From assembly GCF_002008165.1 (NCBI RefSeq), contig NZ_MRDM01000030.1:489073-553072 (forward strand): a stretch of 64,000 bases of DNA, given 5' to 3'. Under the pieces are notes generated by a model, which was not told where the DNA came from, searched no databases, and was given only the letters and a program-made list of their open reading frames with translations. This stretch comes from Rhizobium laguerreae (GTDB taxonomy: Bacteria; Pseudomonadota; Alphaproteobacteria; Rhizobiales; Rhizobiaceae). The position numbers were made by a program, and so were the translations under genes. Below are positions 9,526 through 17,992 of the stretch, piece by piece (the stretch's first letter is position 1; every line of letters begins with the position of its first letter).

Positions 9526-10161
9526 TCAGCGGAGCAACCCATCGCGACAGAACTCTTCCCAGCCGAGAGGTTTCGAACGTGACGCATCGTCGGGGTCGGC
9601 ATCAAGTTTCGAAGGGGTCTTGGCCTTGGTCTTCAACGAACGCGTCAACTTCGCTTTCAAGGCTGCCCGTCGTCGTTTCTCGGCCGTCGCTTCAGCATCC
9701 TCTTCGCGCCAGACTGTCACCATGTCTCGGTCGAGGATGTCCTCCACCACGCGCGGGTCGAATACGTGGAAGGTAATCTTCCTCGCCCGCCCACGCAGCT
9801 TCACCGTGCGGGTTCCTGCACTGGGCAAGCGCCCGTCGCTGAGCCAGCGAAGTCTCTCGGTAGTAGAGATCGTCAGGATATCCTGGATTTCACGGGGGAT
9901 CACAGGCAGGCTTTCGATGTCTTCGAGCGCGTTGGAAACGACTGACGAAGCAGCACGGAACGCACTCTTAGCCGTTTCAGCCATCGCCAGTGTCAGAGCA
10001 CCCGCCTCGATTTCGAGCGACTTTCTCACCGCCAAAGGCAGACGTGCGCGAATCTCCAGCAGAATCCCCTTCGCGCGAACGGATGATCCGAGCGTGGCTG
10101 CGGTCGATAGGGGCCACTCCTTGATCAGCTCCGCATCGTCGGTGGTTTTGGGTTTTGCCAT
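9526..10161 (-). CDS. Hypothetical protein (rhizobial, unknown function)
   Basis: 211 residues from the ATG at 10161; a TTG start at 10197 would add 12 residues. Neither has a strong ribosome binding site. The protein is hydrophilic with no signal or membrane segments. A helical N-terminal half (ARLPLAVRKSLEIEAGALTL) is followed by an RLRWLSDGRLP turn, a strand pair around TVKLRGRARKITFHVFDP, and a Lys/Ala-rich C-terminus that probably forms a charged coil. Two features resemble small DNA- or partner-binding proteins, the RWLSDGRLPSAG loop and the basic tail, but I do not recognise the family. Codon use fits coding on this strand, so the long frame on the other strand is treated as a shadow. 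Confidence 0.6.
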   Translation of the reverse strand: MAKPKTTDDAELIKEWPLSTAATLGSSVRAKGILLEIRARLPLAVRKSLEIEAGALTLAMAETAKSAFRAASSVVSNALEDIESLPVIPREIQDILTISTTERLRWLSDGRLPSAGTRTVKLRGRARKITFHVFDPRVVEDILDRDMVTVWREEDAEATAEKRRRAALKAKLTRSLKTKAKTPSKLDADPDDASRSKPLGWEEFCRDGLLR

Positions 10162-10228
10162 GTACGAGTAGATGGGCCTTCCGCTCTGCAGCGTCAACGA
10201 CTACGTCAGGACGGAAGGCATCATGTGA

Positions 10229-10432
10229 TTACGCCCAGTCGCGGTACTCGGGCATCTGTTTGAACTCGTCCTTGGTCCAGCTCGTAACGGCATGAACGTC
10301 GCCGTCTTCATCGCGCATGACCGCGGAGCCGCCGGCGCCCGCGCCATGGATATGATCGACCTTGCCGACCTTGTGATGGTCGGCTCCATAGATGGCGGCA
10401 CCTTCGAGGACGGCAGGCGTAATCTGAAGTCG
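10229..10432 (-). pseudogene. PRC-barrel domain protein remnant
   Basis: An open stretch of 67 codons on the minus strand, ending at TAA 10231-10229, with no ATG, GTG or TTG in frame before the stop at 10435-10433. The translation is clearly of the small rhizobial PRC-barrel/DUF2171-like type: an N-terminal AVLEGAAIYGADHHKVGKV strand pair, a HIHGAG turn, and the closing MRDEDGDVHAVTSWTKDEF segment. Compared with the family as I remember it, the middle strand block (the glycine-rich GGFLGIG-type region) is missing between the HIHGAGAGG turn and MRDEDG. The gene therefore appears to have lost both its start and about 20 internal codons. A non-canonical start (ATT) cannot be excluded. Confidence 0.55.
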
Positions 10433-10593
10433 TCAAGCGTACGTGGTTGGTGTGTTCCCTGATCGTTTCCTCTTTTGTGAAGGAGGGGTCCGCCCGTCCG
10501 GCGATGTGATCAGCTGGTTTTCGCGGCGTGCTGATATTGCCATTCGCAAAACTGCTCCAAATAACGGTTTGGTAAATCGCGTGCCATCATGCG

Positions 10594-10622
10594 TTGACAA
10601 CCCTCTTTTGCTCAGGTCTACT
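10594..10622 (+). promoter_or_regulatory. Sigma70-type promoter of the GntR regulator gene
   Basis: A perfect -35 hexamer TTGACA (10594-10599) is followed after 17 bases by TCTACT (10617-10622), which matches the -10 consensus at four of six positions. The predicted transcript start falls inside the inverted repeat at 10611-10651, about 40 bases before the regulator's ATG. Confidence 0.6.
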
Positions 10623-10651
10623 GGTCCACTTACCGGACCAGTAGACCTGAG
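10611..10651. promoter_or_regulatory. 17-bp perfect inverted repeat, probable GntR operator
   Basis: Arms 10611-10627 and 10635-10651 are perfect reverse complements of 17 bases with a 7-base spacer. The inner part reads CTGGTCC / GGACCAG, which resembles the TGGTC-GACCA type sites of FadR/FCD-subfamily GntR regulators. It overlaps the -10 element and ends 19 bases before the ATG of the GntR gene, so autoregulation is the simplest reading. As RNA it would also form a long hairpin just upstream of the ribosome binding site. Confidence 0.7.
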
Positions 10652-10670
10652 CGCGGGGAGGGGAAAAGCA

Positions 10671-11399
10671 ATGGACGTTCGAGCGATGCTCGAAGACGAG
10701 GTTGCGGCGCTCGGTGGAGCGCCGAAGAAGTCGATGAAAGACTTCGTCGTCCAGAAGATTGCGACCTTCATTGCCACCGGCATTCTCAAGGTGGGCGATC
10801 CGCTGCCAAGCGAACGTGAACTCGCCTCCGCACTCTCGGTCAGCCGCGAGACCGTCCGTGGGGCGATCCTTATCCTTTCCACGCATGGGATTCTCTCGGT
10901 TGTGCAAGGAACGCGCACGGTGGTGGCATCAGAGGACGTCGGCGAATTGGCCGTTCAGGCTGCGCGGTATCGCGACATCGCGGCCTACAGTCTCGACAAT
11001 GTTCATGAGGCTCGGCTTCTTATCGAAGCACAGGTCGTCAGGGCTGCCGCGCTCAAGATGGAACCTTCAACTTTTGATTATCTCCGCAAGTCGATCGCAG
11101 CGCAGGAGGCCGCCTGTGACGATCCTGTTCGTTTTTTGATATGTGACCGGGAATTTCACACCGTTATCTATCGTTCCGGCGGCAACGCGGTGCTGGCTGA
11201 TATGGCCGCCGACCTCTATTCCTATCTTCTGAGCCACCGAAGGCGCGTCGTATCGCAGCCCGGGAGTATCGCAACGAGCATCGCCGACCACCGGATGATC
11301 CTCGCCGGCTTGGAGACGCGGGATCCGGACGCCGCATGCGCGGCCTTCGCGATACACGAAACCCGCATTTATACGACCACCAAACTGCTCTTCTCGTAG
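10671..11399 (+). CDS. GntR family transcriptional regulator, FadR/FCD subfamily
   Basis: 242 residues from ATG 10671, preceded by a GGGGAGGGG box; a longer frame upstream has no ribosome binding site and would read through the operator. Residues about 20-85 are the winged helix-turn-helix, with GDPLPSERELASALSVSR and the ETVRGAILILSTHGIL recognition and wing region. Residues about 100-235 are the all-helical FCD ligand-binding domain: EARLLIEAQVVRAAA, then DREFHTVIYRSGGN, and a final His in DHRMILAGLETRD. The Asp and His residues of this domain normally bind a metal and a small carboxylate effector. It is the first gene of an operon with denD and a sugar ABC importer, so it probably represses that operon until a sugar acid or polyol-derived acid is present. 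Confidence 0.9.
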   Translation: MDVRAMLEDEVAALGGAPKKSMKDFVVQKIATFIATGILKVGDPLPSERELASALSVSRETVRGAILILSTHGILSVVQGTRTVVASEDVGELAVQAARYRDIAAYSLDNVHEARLLIEAQVVRAAALKMEPSTFDYLRKSIAAQEAACDDPVRFLICDREFHTVIYRSGGNAVLADMAADLYSYLLSHRRRVVSQPGSIATSIADHRMILAGLETRDPDAACAAFAIHETRIYTTTKLLFS

Positions 11400-11420
11400 T
11401 TCGCAGGGAGGCGAAACACG

Positions 11421-12407
11421 ATGCATATTCTCATTATCGGGGCGGGAGGAATGATCGGCGGGAAGCTCGCCGCCACACTGGGGCGCAGCGGTTCCCTCGG
11501 CGATCATGCAATCACGCGCATGACGCTCTCGGATGTCACGGCTCCGCTGGTGCCGGCCGGCGCCTCCGTGCCGGTCGAAGCACTGGCTGCCGATATTTCC
11601 GAAAGCGCCGCAGCGGAAGCCCTGGCGGCTCGCCGGGCCGACGTTATCTTCCATCTCGCCGCGATCGTTTCCGGCGAAGCCGAGCGCAATTTCGAACTCG
11701 GCTACCGGGTCAATCTCGACGGCACGCGATCGCTGTTGGAAGCGATCCGCCGGGAAGGAAGCCGCCAGGCCTATGTTCCCCGCTTCGTATTCTCCTCATC
11801 GATCGCGGTCTATGGCTCGCCGTTTCCCGATCCCATTCCCGACGATTACGTGCTGGCGCCTCTGACCAGCTACGGAGTCCAGAAGGCGATATCCGAGCTT
11901 CTACTTGCCGACTATTCGCGGCGCGGCTTTATCGACGGCGTCGGAATTCGGTTGCCGACCATCGTGATCCGGCCGGGTGCGCCGAACGCCGCCGCATCGG
12001 GCTTCTTTTCCGGAATCCTGCGTGAACCGCTCGCAGGCCAGCGGGCTGTTCTTCCGGTCGAAGAAACGGTCAAGCACTGGCTGGCAAGCCCGCGATCCGC
12101 CATCAACTTCCTGATCCATGCTGCGACGCTCGACACGGCGGCGCTGGGTGTTCGGCGCACGCTCACCATGCCAGGCGTCGCCGCCACCGTTGCCGACCAG
12201 ATTGCCGCCTTGCGCCGTGCTGCCGGTCCCGAGGCGGCGGACTTGATCGATCACCGCCGCGACGAGGTCATTGAAGGGATCGTCGCCGGATGGCCGAAGT
12301 CCTTTTCGCCCGAACGCGCGACGCAACTGGGTTTTTCCGCCGAAACCACGGTGGACGAGCTGATCGAGGTCTATCTCGCCGAAGACGCTCCGGGTGCGTC
12401 CGGATGA
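11421..12407 (+). CDS. denD: NAD-dependent epimerase/dehydratase family, D-erythronate dehydrogenase-like
   Basis: 328 residues, extended short-chain dehydrogenase fold. The NAD site is IIGAGGMIGGKL near the N-terminus. DVIFHLAAIVSGEAE matches the DenD branch, and the catalytic pair is in TSYGVQKAISE (Tyr and Lys, YxxxK) with the preceding Ser in FSSSIAVYG. RLPTIVIRPGAPN and the SGFFSGILREPL segment are also characteristic of D-erythronate dehydrogenase and its close relatives. DenD oxidises D-erythronate to 2-oxo-tetronate. In the known pathway an isomerase (OtnI), a kinase (OtnK) and a decarboxylase (OtnC) follow; none is in this operon, so a different C4-C6 sugar acid or a scattered pathway is possible. 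Starts 21 bases after the regulator and before the ABC genes. Confidence 0.75.
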   Translation: MHILIIGAGGMIGGKLAATLGRSGSLGDHAITRMTLSDVTAPLVPAGASVPVEALAADISESAAAEALAARRADVIFHLAAIVSGEAERNFELGYRVNLDGTRSLLEAIRREGSRQAYVPRFVFSSSIAVYGSPFPDPIPDDYVLAPLTSYGVQKAISELLLADYSRRGFIDGVGIRLPTIVIRPGAPNAAASGFFSGILREPLAGQRAVLPVEETVKHWLASPRSAINFLIHAATLDTAALGVRRTLTMPGVAATVADQIAALRRAAGPEAADLIDHRRDEVIEGIVAGWPKSFSPERATQLGFSAETTVDELIEVYLAEDAPGASG

Positions 12408-12573
12408 GATTGGGCTGGGCTAAAACCGCGCCATAGGAGGAGAGTACCGCCAGGGCACACCCGCATATGCGGGATTGCAACGGCAGAAGGACTTGAGAAG
12501 ATAAGGCCGCCGGCAAGATATACGAAAATACGAAGACATAGCATGTAGCGCTCGATTTCTGGGAGGAGTGGGT

Positions 12574-13641
<1,068 letters not shown>

Positions 13642-13789
13642 CGCCGTCCGGCGGCTGCGCGGGGCGGAGGAGCCCCCGTCGCCCGCAAGCCGGCAGCACC
13701 CCGTTTTAGGGATTCAAGGACCGTCGTTCGCAATGCGGGAGGTGAACGTCGGGGAGTTCGCACCCGCTTTTCTGAAGAGGAGGAATATC

Positions 13790-15094
13790 ATGAGTTTTAA
13801 GAGACGTGACTTTCTTGCCGCCTCGGCTGCCGTTGCCGGCGCCGCCGGCCTAGGCATCCGGCCGACCTTCGCGCAGGCCGAACCGACCTATACACCGGAA
13901 AGCGGCGCCAGCCTGCGGCTGTTGCGCTGGACACCCTTCGTCAAGGGCGATGAGGAGGCCTGGATTGCAAACACCAAGAAATTCACAGACGCGACCGGCG
14001 TAGATGTGCGCATCGACAAGGAAAGCTGGGAAGATATCCGCCCAAAGGCTGCCGTCGCGGCCAATGTCGGTTCCGGCCCGGACCTCATCATGTGCTGGTT
14101 CGACGACGCTCACCAGTATCCCGACAAGCTGGTCGACCTGACCGAGCTCGCCAACTATCTCGGCAACAAATATGGCGGCTGGTATGATGGTGTGAAGGGC
14201 TATGCGGCGCGCGGCGACACATTCATCGCCATGCCGCTGGCCGCAATCGGCAATGCGGTGGTCTATCGCGACACTCACGTGAAGGCGGCCGGCTTCAGCG
14301 AATTCCCGAAAGACACGGCAGGCTTGCTTGAGCTTTGCAAGGCGATGAAAGCCAAGGGCACGCCGGCAGGCTTCCCGCACGGCAAGGCCGTTGGCGACGG
14401 CAACAACTACGCCCATTGGCTGCTTTGGAGCCACGGCGGCAAGATGGTCGACGAAGGCGGCAAGGTAACGATCAACAGCCCGGAAACGCTGGCTTCGATC
14501 AACTATGCCAAGGAGCTCTATGCGACCTTCATTCCAGGCACGGAAAGCTGGCAGGACGTCAACAACAACCGTGCCTTCCTCGCCGGCCAGGTTTCGCTGA
14601 TCGCCAACGGCGTCTCGGTTTATTACACAGCCAAGAACGACCCGAAGCTCGCCGAGATCGCCAAGGACATCCGCACGACGAATTTCCCGGTCGGCCCGGT
14701 TGGCCAGAGCGTCGAGCTTTTCCAGACGAGCTCACTGCTTCTCTTCAAGCACACCAAATATCCGGAAGCGGCGAAGGCCTACATCAAGTTCATGATGGAA
14801 GCCGACCAGATGAATGCCTGGATCCAGGGCTCCAGCGCCTATTGCTGCCAGCCGCTCAAGGCTTTCGCCCAGAACCCGATCTGGACATCCGATCCGATCC
14901 ACGCGCCTTATGCGCGCGCCTCGGAAAAATTGCGCCCGAACGGCTATGGCGGCCCACTCGGTTATGCCTCGGCAGCGACCATGGCCGACTACGTTCTGGT
15001 CGACATGTATGCGGCCGCCGTCACCGGCCAGATGTCGCCCGAAGATGCGATGAAGGAAGCTGAACGCCGGGCAAACCGCTACTATCGCGTCTGA
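13790..15094 (+). CDS. Sugar ABC transporter substrate-binding protein, Tat-secreted (CUT1 type)
   Basis: 434 residues from ATG 13790, which has an AGGAGGAA box; a frame 57 bases longer lacks one. The N-terminus carries a twin-arginine signal, FKRRDFLAASAAVAGAAG, with probable cleavage after TFA-QA near residue 27, so it is exported folded via Tat. The mature protein has the SBP_bac_1 features of CUT1 binding proteins: GSGPDLIMCWFDDAHQ, LAGQVSLIANG and a helix-rich second lobe ending in AMKEAERRANRYY. These bind oligosaccharides, sugar alcohols or glycerol-3-phosphate-like solutes. Abundant SBP expression is suggested by the strong hairpin immediately downstream. The neighbouring denD suggests a polyol or sugar acid as the solute, but this is inference. 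Confidence 0.92.
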   Translation: MSFKRRDFLAASAAVAGAAGLGIRPTFAQAEPTYTPESGASLRLLRWTPFVKGDEEAWIANTKKFTDATGVDVRIDKESWEDIRPKAAVAANVGSGPDLIMCWFDDAHQYPDKLVDLTELANYLGNKYGGWYDGVKGYAARGDTFIAMPLAAIGNAVVYRDTHVKAAGFSEFPKDTAGLLELCKAMKAKGTPAGFPHGKAVGDGNNYAHWLLWSHGGKMVDEGGKVTINSPETLASINYAKELYATFIPGTESWQDVNNNRAFLAGQVSLIANGVSVYYTAKNDPKLAEIAKDIRTTNFPVGPVGQSVELFQTSSLLLFKHTKYPEAAKAYIKFMMEADQMNAWIQGSSAYCCQPLKAFAQNPIWTSDPIHAPYARASEKLRPNGYGGPLGYASAATMADYVLVDMYAAAVTGQMSPEDAMKEAERRANRYYRV

Positions 15095-15110
15095 GCCGCG
15101 CTTCAAAGCA

Positions 15111-15138
15111 AGCGGCATGCCGGCTTCGGCATGCCGCT
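15111..15138 (+). terminator. Intercistronic hairpin after the binding-protein gene
   Basis: A perfect 12-bp stem (15111-15122 with 15127-15138) with a 4-base loop lies 17 bases after the SBP stop and 40 bases before the permease. There is no U-tract. Such elements usually stabilise the 3' end of the SBP message or attenuate read-through so that binding protein exceeds permease. Confidence 0.7.
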
Positions 15139-15177
15139 AGCACTCTGCGAGTTCAAAACGTAATCTGGAGATAAGCA

Positions 15178-16110
15178 ATGTCGATGGTGAATCCGGAGGA
15201 TAGACGCGGGCCGATCTCTTCGCTCCTGCAGAACAACAACGTGCTCGGCTTCCTGTTCATGCTGCCGGCGGCGGTGTTCCTCGTCTGCTTTCTCACCTAT
15301 CCGCTGGGGCTCGGCGTCTGGCTCGGCTTCACCGATACGAGGATCGGCCGCGACGGCATCTTCATCGGGCTGGAGAACTACCAGTTCCTGATGGACGACG
15401 GCGTCTTCTGGCTGTCGGTCTTCAACACCATTCTCTATACCTCCGTTGCCTCGGTGCTGAAATTCGCGCTCGGCCTCTGGCTGGCGATGCTGCTCAATCA
15501 GCACCTGCCGTTCAAATCCTTCTTCCGGGCCATCGTGCTGCTTCCCTGGGTCGTGCCAACGGTGCTTTCGGCCCTGGCCTTCTGGTGGATCTACGATTCC
15601 CAATTTTCGATCATCTCCTGGTCGCTGATGCAGCTGGGACTGATCAGCGGGCCGATCAACTTTCTCGGGGACCCCATAAATGCGCGCATATCCGTCATCG
15701 TCGCCAATGTCTGGCGCGGCATTCCCTTCGTGGCGATCTCGCTGCTTGCGGGGCTGCAGACGATTCCGGCGTCGCTGCAGGAGGCCGCCTCGCTCGATGG
15801 CGCCACGAGCTGGCAGCGTTTCCGCTATGTGACGCTGCCGATGTTGACGCCGATCATCGCCGTGGTGATGACTTTCTCGGTGCTCTTCACCTTTACGGAT
15901 TTCCAGCTCATCTACGTGCTGACCAAGGGTGGACCCGTCAACGCGACGCATCTGATGGCGACGCTATCCTTCCAGCGCGGCATTCCAGGCGGTCAGCTCG
16001 GCGAGGGTGCGGCCATCGCGGTCGCCATGGTGCCCTTCCTGCTCGGCGCCATCATGTTCAGCTTCTTCGGGCTGCAACGGCGCAAATGGCAACAGGGCGG
16101 CCAGGATTAA
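15178..16110 (+). CDS. Sugar ABC transporter permease (MalF-like)
   Basis: 310 residues with six membrane segments. The N-terminal segment is LGFLFMLPAAVFLVCFLTYP. The coupling motif before the last two segments is EAASLDGATSWQRFRYVTLP, the EAA loop that docks on the ATPase. The downstream VLFTFTDFQLIYVLTKGGP is the usual sequence of MalF/UgpA-type CUT1 permeases. It forms the channel with the next gene product. It is separated from the binding-protein gene by the stem-loop at 15111-15138 and is 40 bases from the next permease start, in the same operon. Confidence 0.92.
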   Translation: MSMVNPEDRRGPISSLLQNNNVLGFLFMLPAAVFLVCFLTYPLGLGVWLGFTDTRIGRDGIFIGLENYQFLMDDGVFWLSVFNTILYTSVASVLKFALGLWLAMLLNQHLPFKSFFRAIVLLPWVVPTVLSALAFWWIYDSQFSIISWSLMQLGLISGPINFLGDPINARISVIVANVWRGIPFVAISLLAGLQTIPASLQEAASLDGATSWQRFRYVTLPMLTPIIAVVMTFSVLFTFTDFQLIYVLTKGGPVNATHLMATLSFQRGIPGGQLGEGAAIAVAMVPFLLGAIMFSFFGLQRRKWQQGGQD

Positions 16111-16150
16111 GGCCAGGGTTAGAGCCAAATTGGGGTTAGGGAGAGTGACG

Positions 16151-17050
16151 ATGTCGATAAATTCAAACGCCGCCGATCAGGTCGTGACCGACAATGCCGA
16201 AGGTATGAGCTATCTGAACCGCCTGCCGCGGCGGATCGTGATGCTCTACCTGCCGATGGCGGTCTTCGTCGTCGTGCTGCTCTTCCCGTTCTACTGGATG
16301 GCGATCACCGCGGTGAAGCCGAACGATCAGCTGACCGACTATAACAACTACAGCCCCTTCTGGGTCGTGGGGGCGACGCTCGATCACATCAAATACCTGT
16401 TCTTTGAGACATCCTATCCGGGCTGGCTGTGGAACACGATGCTGGTGGCGGTCTGCTCCACCTTCCTCTCGTTGGTGGCGTCAGTCTTCGGCGCCTATGC
16501 GATCGAGCGCGTCCGCTTCACCGGCTCGCGTTCGGTCGGCCTCGTCATTTTCCTCGCCTATCTCGTGCCGCCGTCGATCCTCTTCATCCCGCTTGCCTTC
16601 ATCGTCTTCAAGCTCGGGATCTATGACTCGCGGCTGGCGCTGATCTTCACCTATCCGACCTTCCTCATTCCCTTCTGCACCTGGCTGCTGATGGGCTATT
16701 TCCGCTCGATTCCATTCGAGCTGGAGGAAAGCGCGCTGGTGGACGGCGCCAACAGGTGGCAGATTCTCACCAAGATCATTCTGCCGCTCGCAGTACCCGG
16801 GCTGATTTCAGCTGGCATTTTCGCCTTCACGCTGTCCTGGAACGAATTCATCTATGCGCTGACTTTCATCCAGTCGTCGGAAAACAAAACCATTCCTGTG
16901 GGCGTACTGACCGAACTGGTGCGCGGCGACGTCTTCGAATGGGGGGCACTGATGGCGGGCGCATTGTTCGGCTCGCTTCCGGTGGTCATCCTCTACTCGT
17001 TCTTCGTGGACTACTACGTCTCATCGATGACCGGGGCGGTGAAGGAGTGA
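16151..17050 (+). CDS. Sugar ABC transporter permease (MalG-like)
   Basis: 299 residues from ATG 16151, which follows a GGGAGAG box; a longer upstream frame overlaps the previous permease and is not supported. Six membrane segments, with the MalG-type EAA loop LEESALVDGANRWQILTKI and the closing GALFGSLPVVILYSFFVDYYV segment. It is the second channel half of the importer encoded from 12574. Last gene of the regulator-denD-ABC operon; a long hairpin at 17061-17119 follows the stop. Confidence 0.92.
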   Translation: MSINSNAADQVVTDNAEGMSYLNRLPRRIVMLYLPMAVFVVVLLFPFYWMAITAVKPNDQLTDYNNYSPFWVVGATLDHIKYLFFETSYPGWLWNTMLVAVCSTFLSLVASVFGAYAIERVRFTGSRSVGLVIFLAYLVPPSILFIPLAFIVFKLGIYDSRLALIFTYPTFLIPFCTWLLMGYFRSIPFELEESALVDGANRWQILTKIILPLAVPGLISAGIFAFTLSWNEFIYALTFIQSSENKTIPVGVLTELVRGDVFEWGALMAGALFGSLPVVILYSFFVDYYVSSMTGAVKE

Positions 17051-17060
17051 CATTCTACCC

Positions 17061-17119
17061 CGGACACGCCCTTGCTTCCTGCAGCATGCGACTGCTTGTT
17101 ATTGCAGGAGGCGTGTCCG
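17061..17119. terminator. Hairpin ending the denD-ABC operon
   Basis: The outer stem of 10 bp (17061-17070 with 17110-17119) continues into an inner 7-bp stem (17077-17083 with 17103-17109) after a one-sided 6-base bulge. It begins 11 bases after the MalG-like stop and lies between convergent genes, so it may serve both sides. Confidence 0.65.
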
Positions 17120-17145
17120 CGAAAATGGGATCACGTGCCTTCCCA

Positions 17146-17541
17146 TCATGTATCGAAACCTCGTCTTGCCGAGATCGAATAATTGTAAACTGTCGCGTAG
17201 CTCGTCGATACGAGCAGCGGAAATGCGATGGTCTTGAGTATTTCCGGTGTGCCGGTCGCCGCATGGATTGCCACGAGAATGCTGGCTGAGCCGAGACAAG
17301 CAATGAGAGGCGGCGCCCAAAATCGTACCGATCCGTCGAAGCGCTTGGAAAGCCAGTCAATCACAGATTTCAGGAAAAGCGTCAGGCAGGCGGATATCGT
17401 ACCCTGCACAAGCCCGGCATAGAGCGGCAATGGCATGGCGTGCGCCCGATTGGCGAAGACCGCCCAGCTGCCCATTACCAAAGAGGCGAAGAGAACATGG
17501 ACAAGGCCGCTGCGGAGAAGCCGGTGCAGTGCATTCGGCAT
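17146..17541 (-). CDS. Small integral membrane protein, unknown
   Basis: 131 residues from the ATG at 17541; a GTG start at 17553 would add four. There are four hydrophobic segments: residues about 8-25, 38-60, 72-90 and 100-120. PLPLYAGLVQGTISACLTLFLKS and the second-half SVRFWAPPLIACLGSASIL are the most protein-like parts, and SYATVYNYSISARRG closes it. No catalytic motif is visible. The layout resembles small uncharacterised rhizobial membrane proteins. It is 40 bases downstream of the BrnA-like gene on the same strand, so the two may be co-transcribed. Confidence 0.6.
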   Translation of the reverse strand: MPNALHRLLRSGLVHVLFASLVMGSWAVFANRAHAMPLPLYAGLVQGTISACLTLFLKSVIDWLSKRFDGSVRFWAPPLIACLGSASILVAIHAATGTPEILKTIAFPLLVSTSYATVYNYSISARRGFDT

Positions 17542-17581
17542 CACAACGACCACCCGTGGCGGACAAGATGGTGCAACAGGG

Positions 17582-17815
17582 TCAGAGCCTGTTCTTCATC
17601 GCGGCGCGCAAAATGTCGTTGATCCGATCCTGCCAGCCAGGGCCATCTTCCTGGAAATAGGCAAGCACATCACTGTCGATCTTGAGCGAAACAAGCTCCT
17701 TTGTATTCGGCAGCGCCGGCCGCTCAACAGCTTGTTTCGGCTTCTTCTTCGCGGGATTGAACAACGCTTCGGCAGCATCCATTGGATTGACAGGTCTGCG
17801 GGGCGAGTTTGCCAT
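17582..17815 (-). CDS. BrnA family antitoxin (no BrnT partner seen)
   Basis: 77 residues. The C-terminal half carries the BrnA signature: KELVSLKIDSDVLAYFQEDG, then PGWQDRINDILRAA. This is a ribbon-helix-helix DNA-binding unit in which VSLKID is the strand and the two helices follow. BrnA proteins neutralise the BrnT RNase and repress the brnTA operon. A BrnT gene of about 90 codons normally lies directly upstream, but on this strand the 177 bases between 17816 and the graK stop have no such frame. It is therefore an orphan antitoxin-like regulator, or the toxin was lost. The N-terminal 35 residues are Pro/Lys-rich and probably disordered. Confidence 0.75.
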   Translation of the reverse strand: MANSPRRPVNPMDAAEALFNPAKKKPKQAVERPALPNTKELVSLKIDSDVLAYFQEDGPGWQDRINDILRAAMKNRL

Positions 17816-17992
17816 CGTTATGACTTTCTATTGCCTGTCGGATCGACATATGAGCGGCATACGGGATCTCGGCTGCTTCGTCGACTATTTAGGTCGTTTC
17901 ATCAGGGCGATTTAGCCGACCTGCTCGACCGCCGGCGTGCGGGAGCCATTGCCGGCAGGTTCTGGATGCCAGACCTGCCGACAATCTGGGCG

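Noticed and set aside
9362..10171. A 269-codon plus-strand frame overlapping the unknown gene at 9526-10161
   Set aside because: It is Ser/Arg-rich and has no ribosome binding site; the minus-strand protein has a more natural composition.
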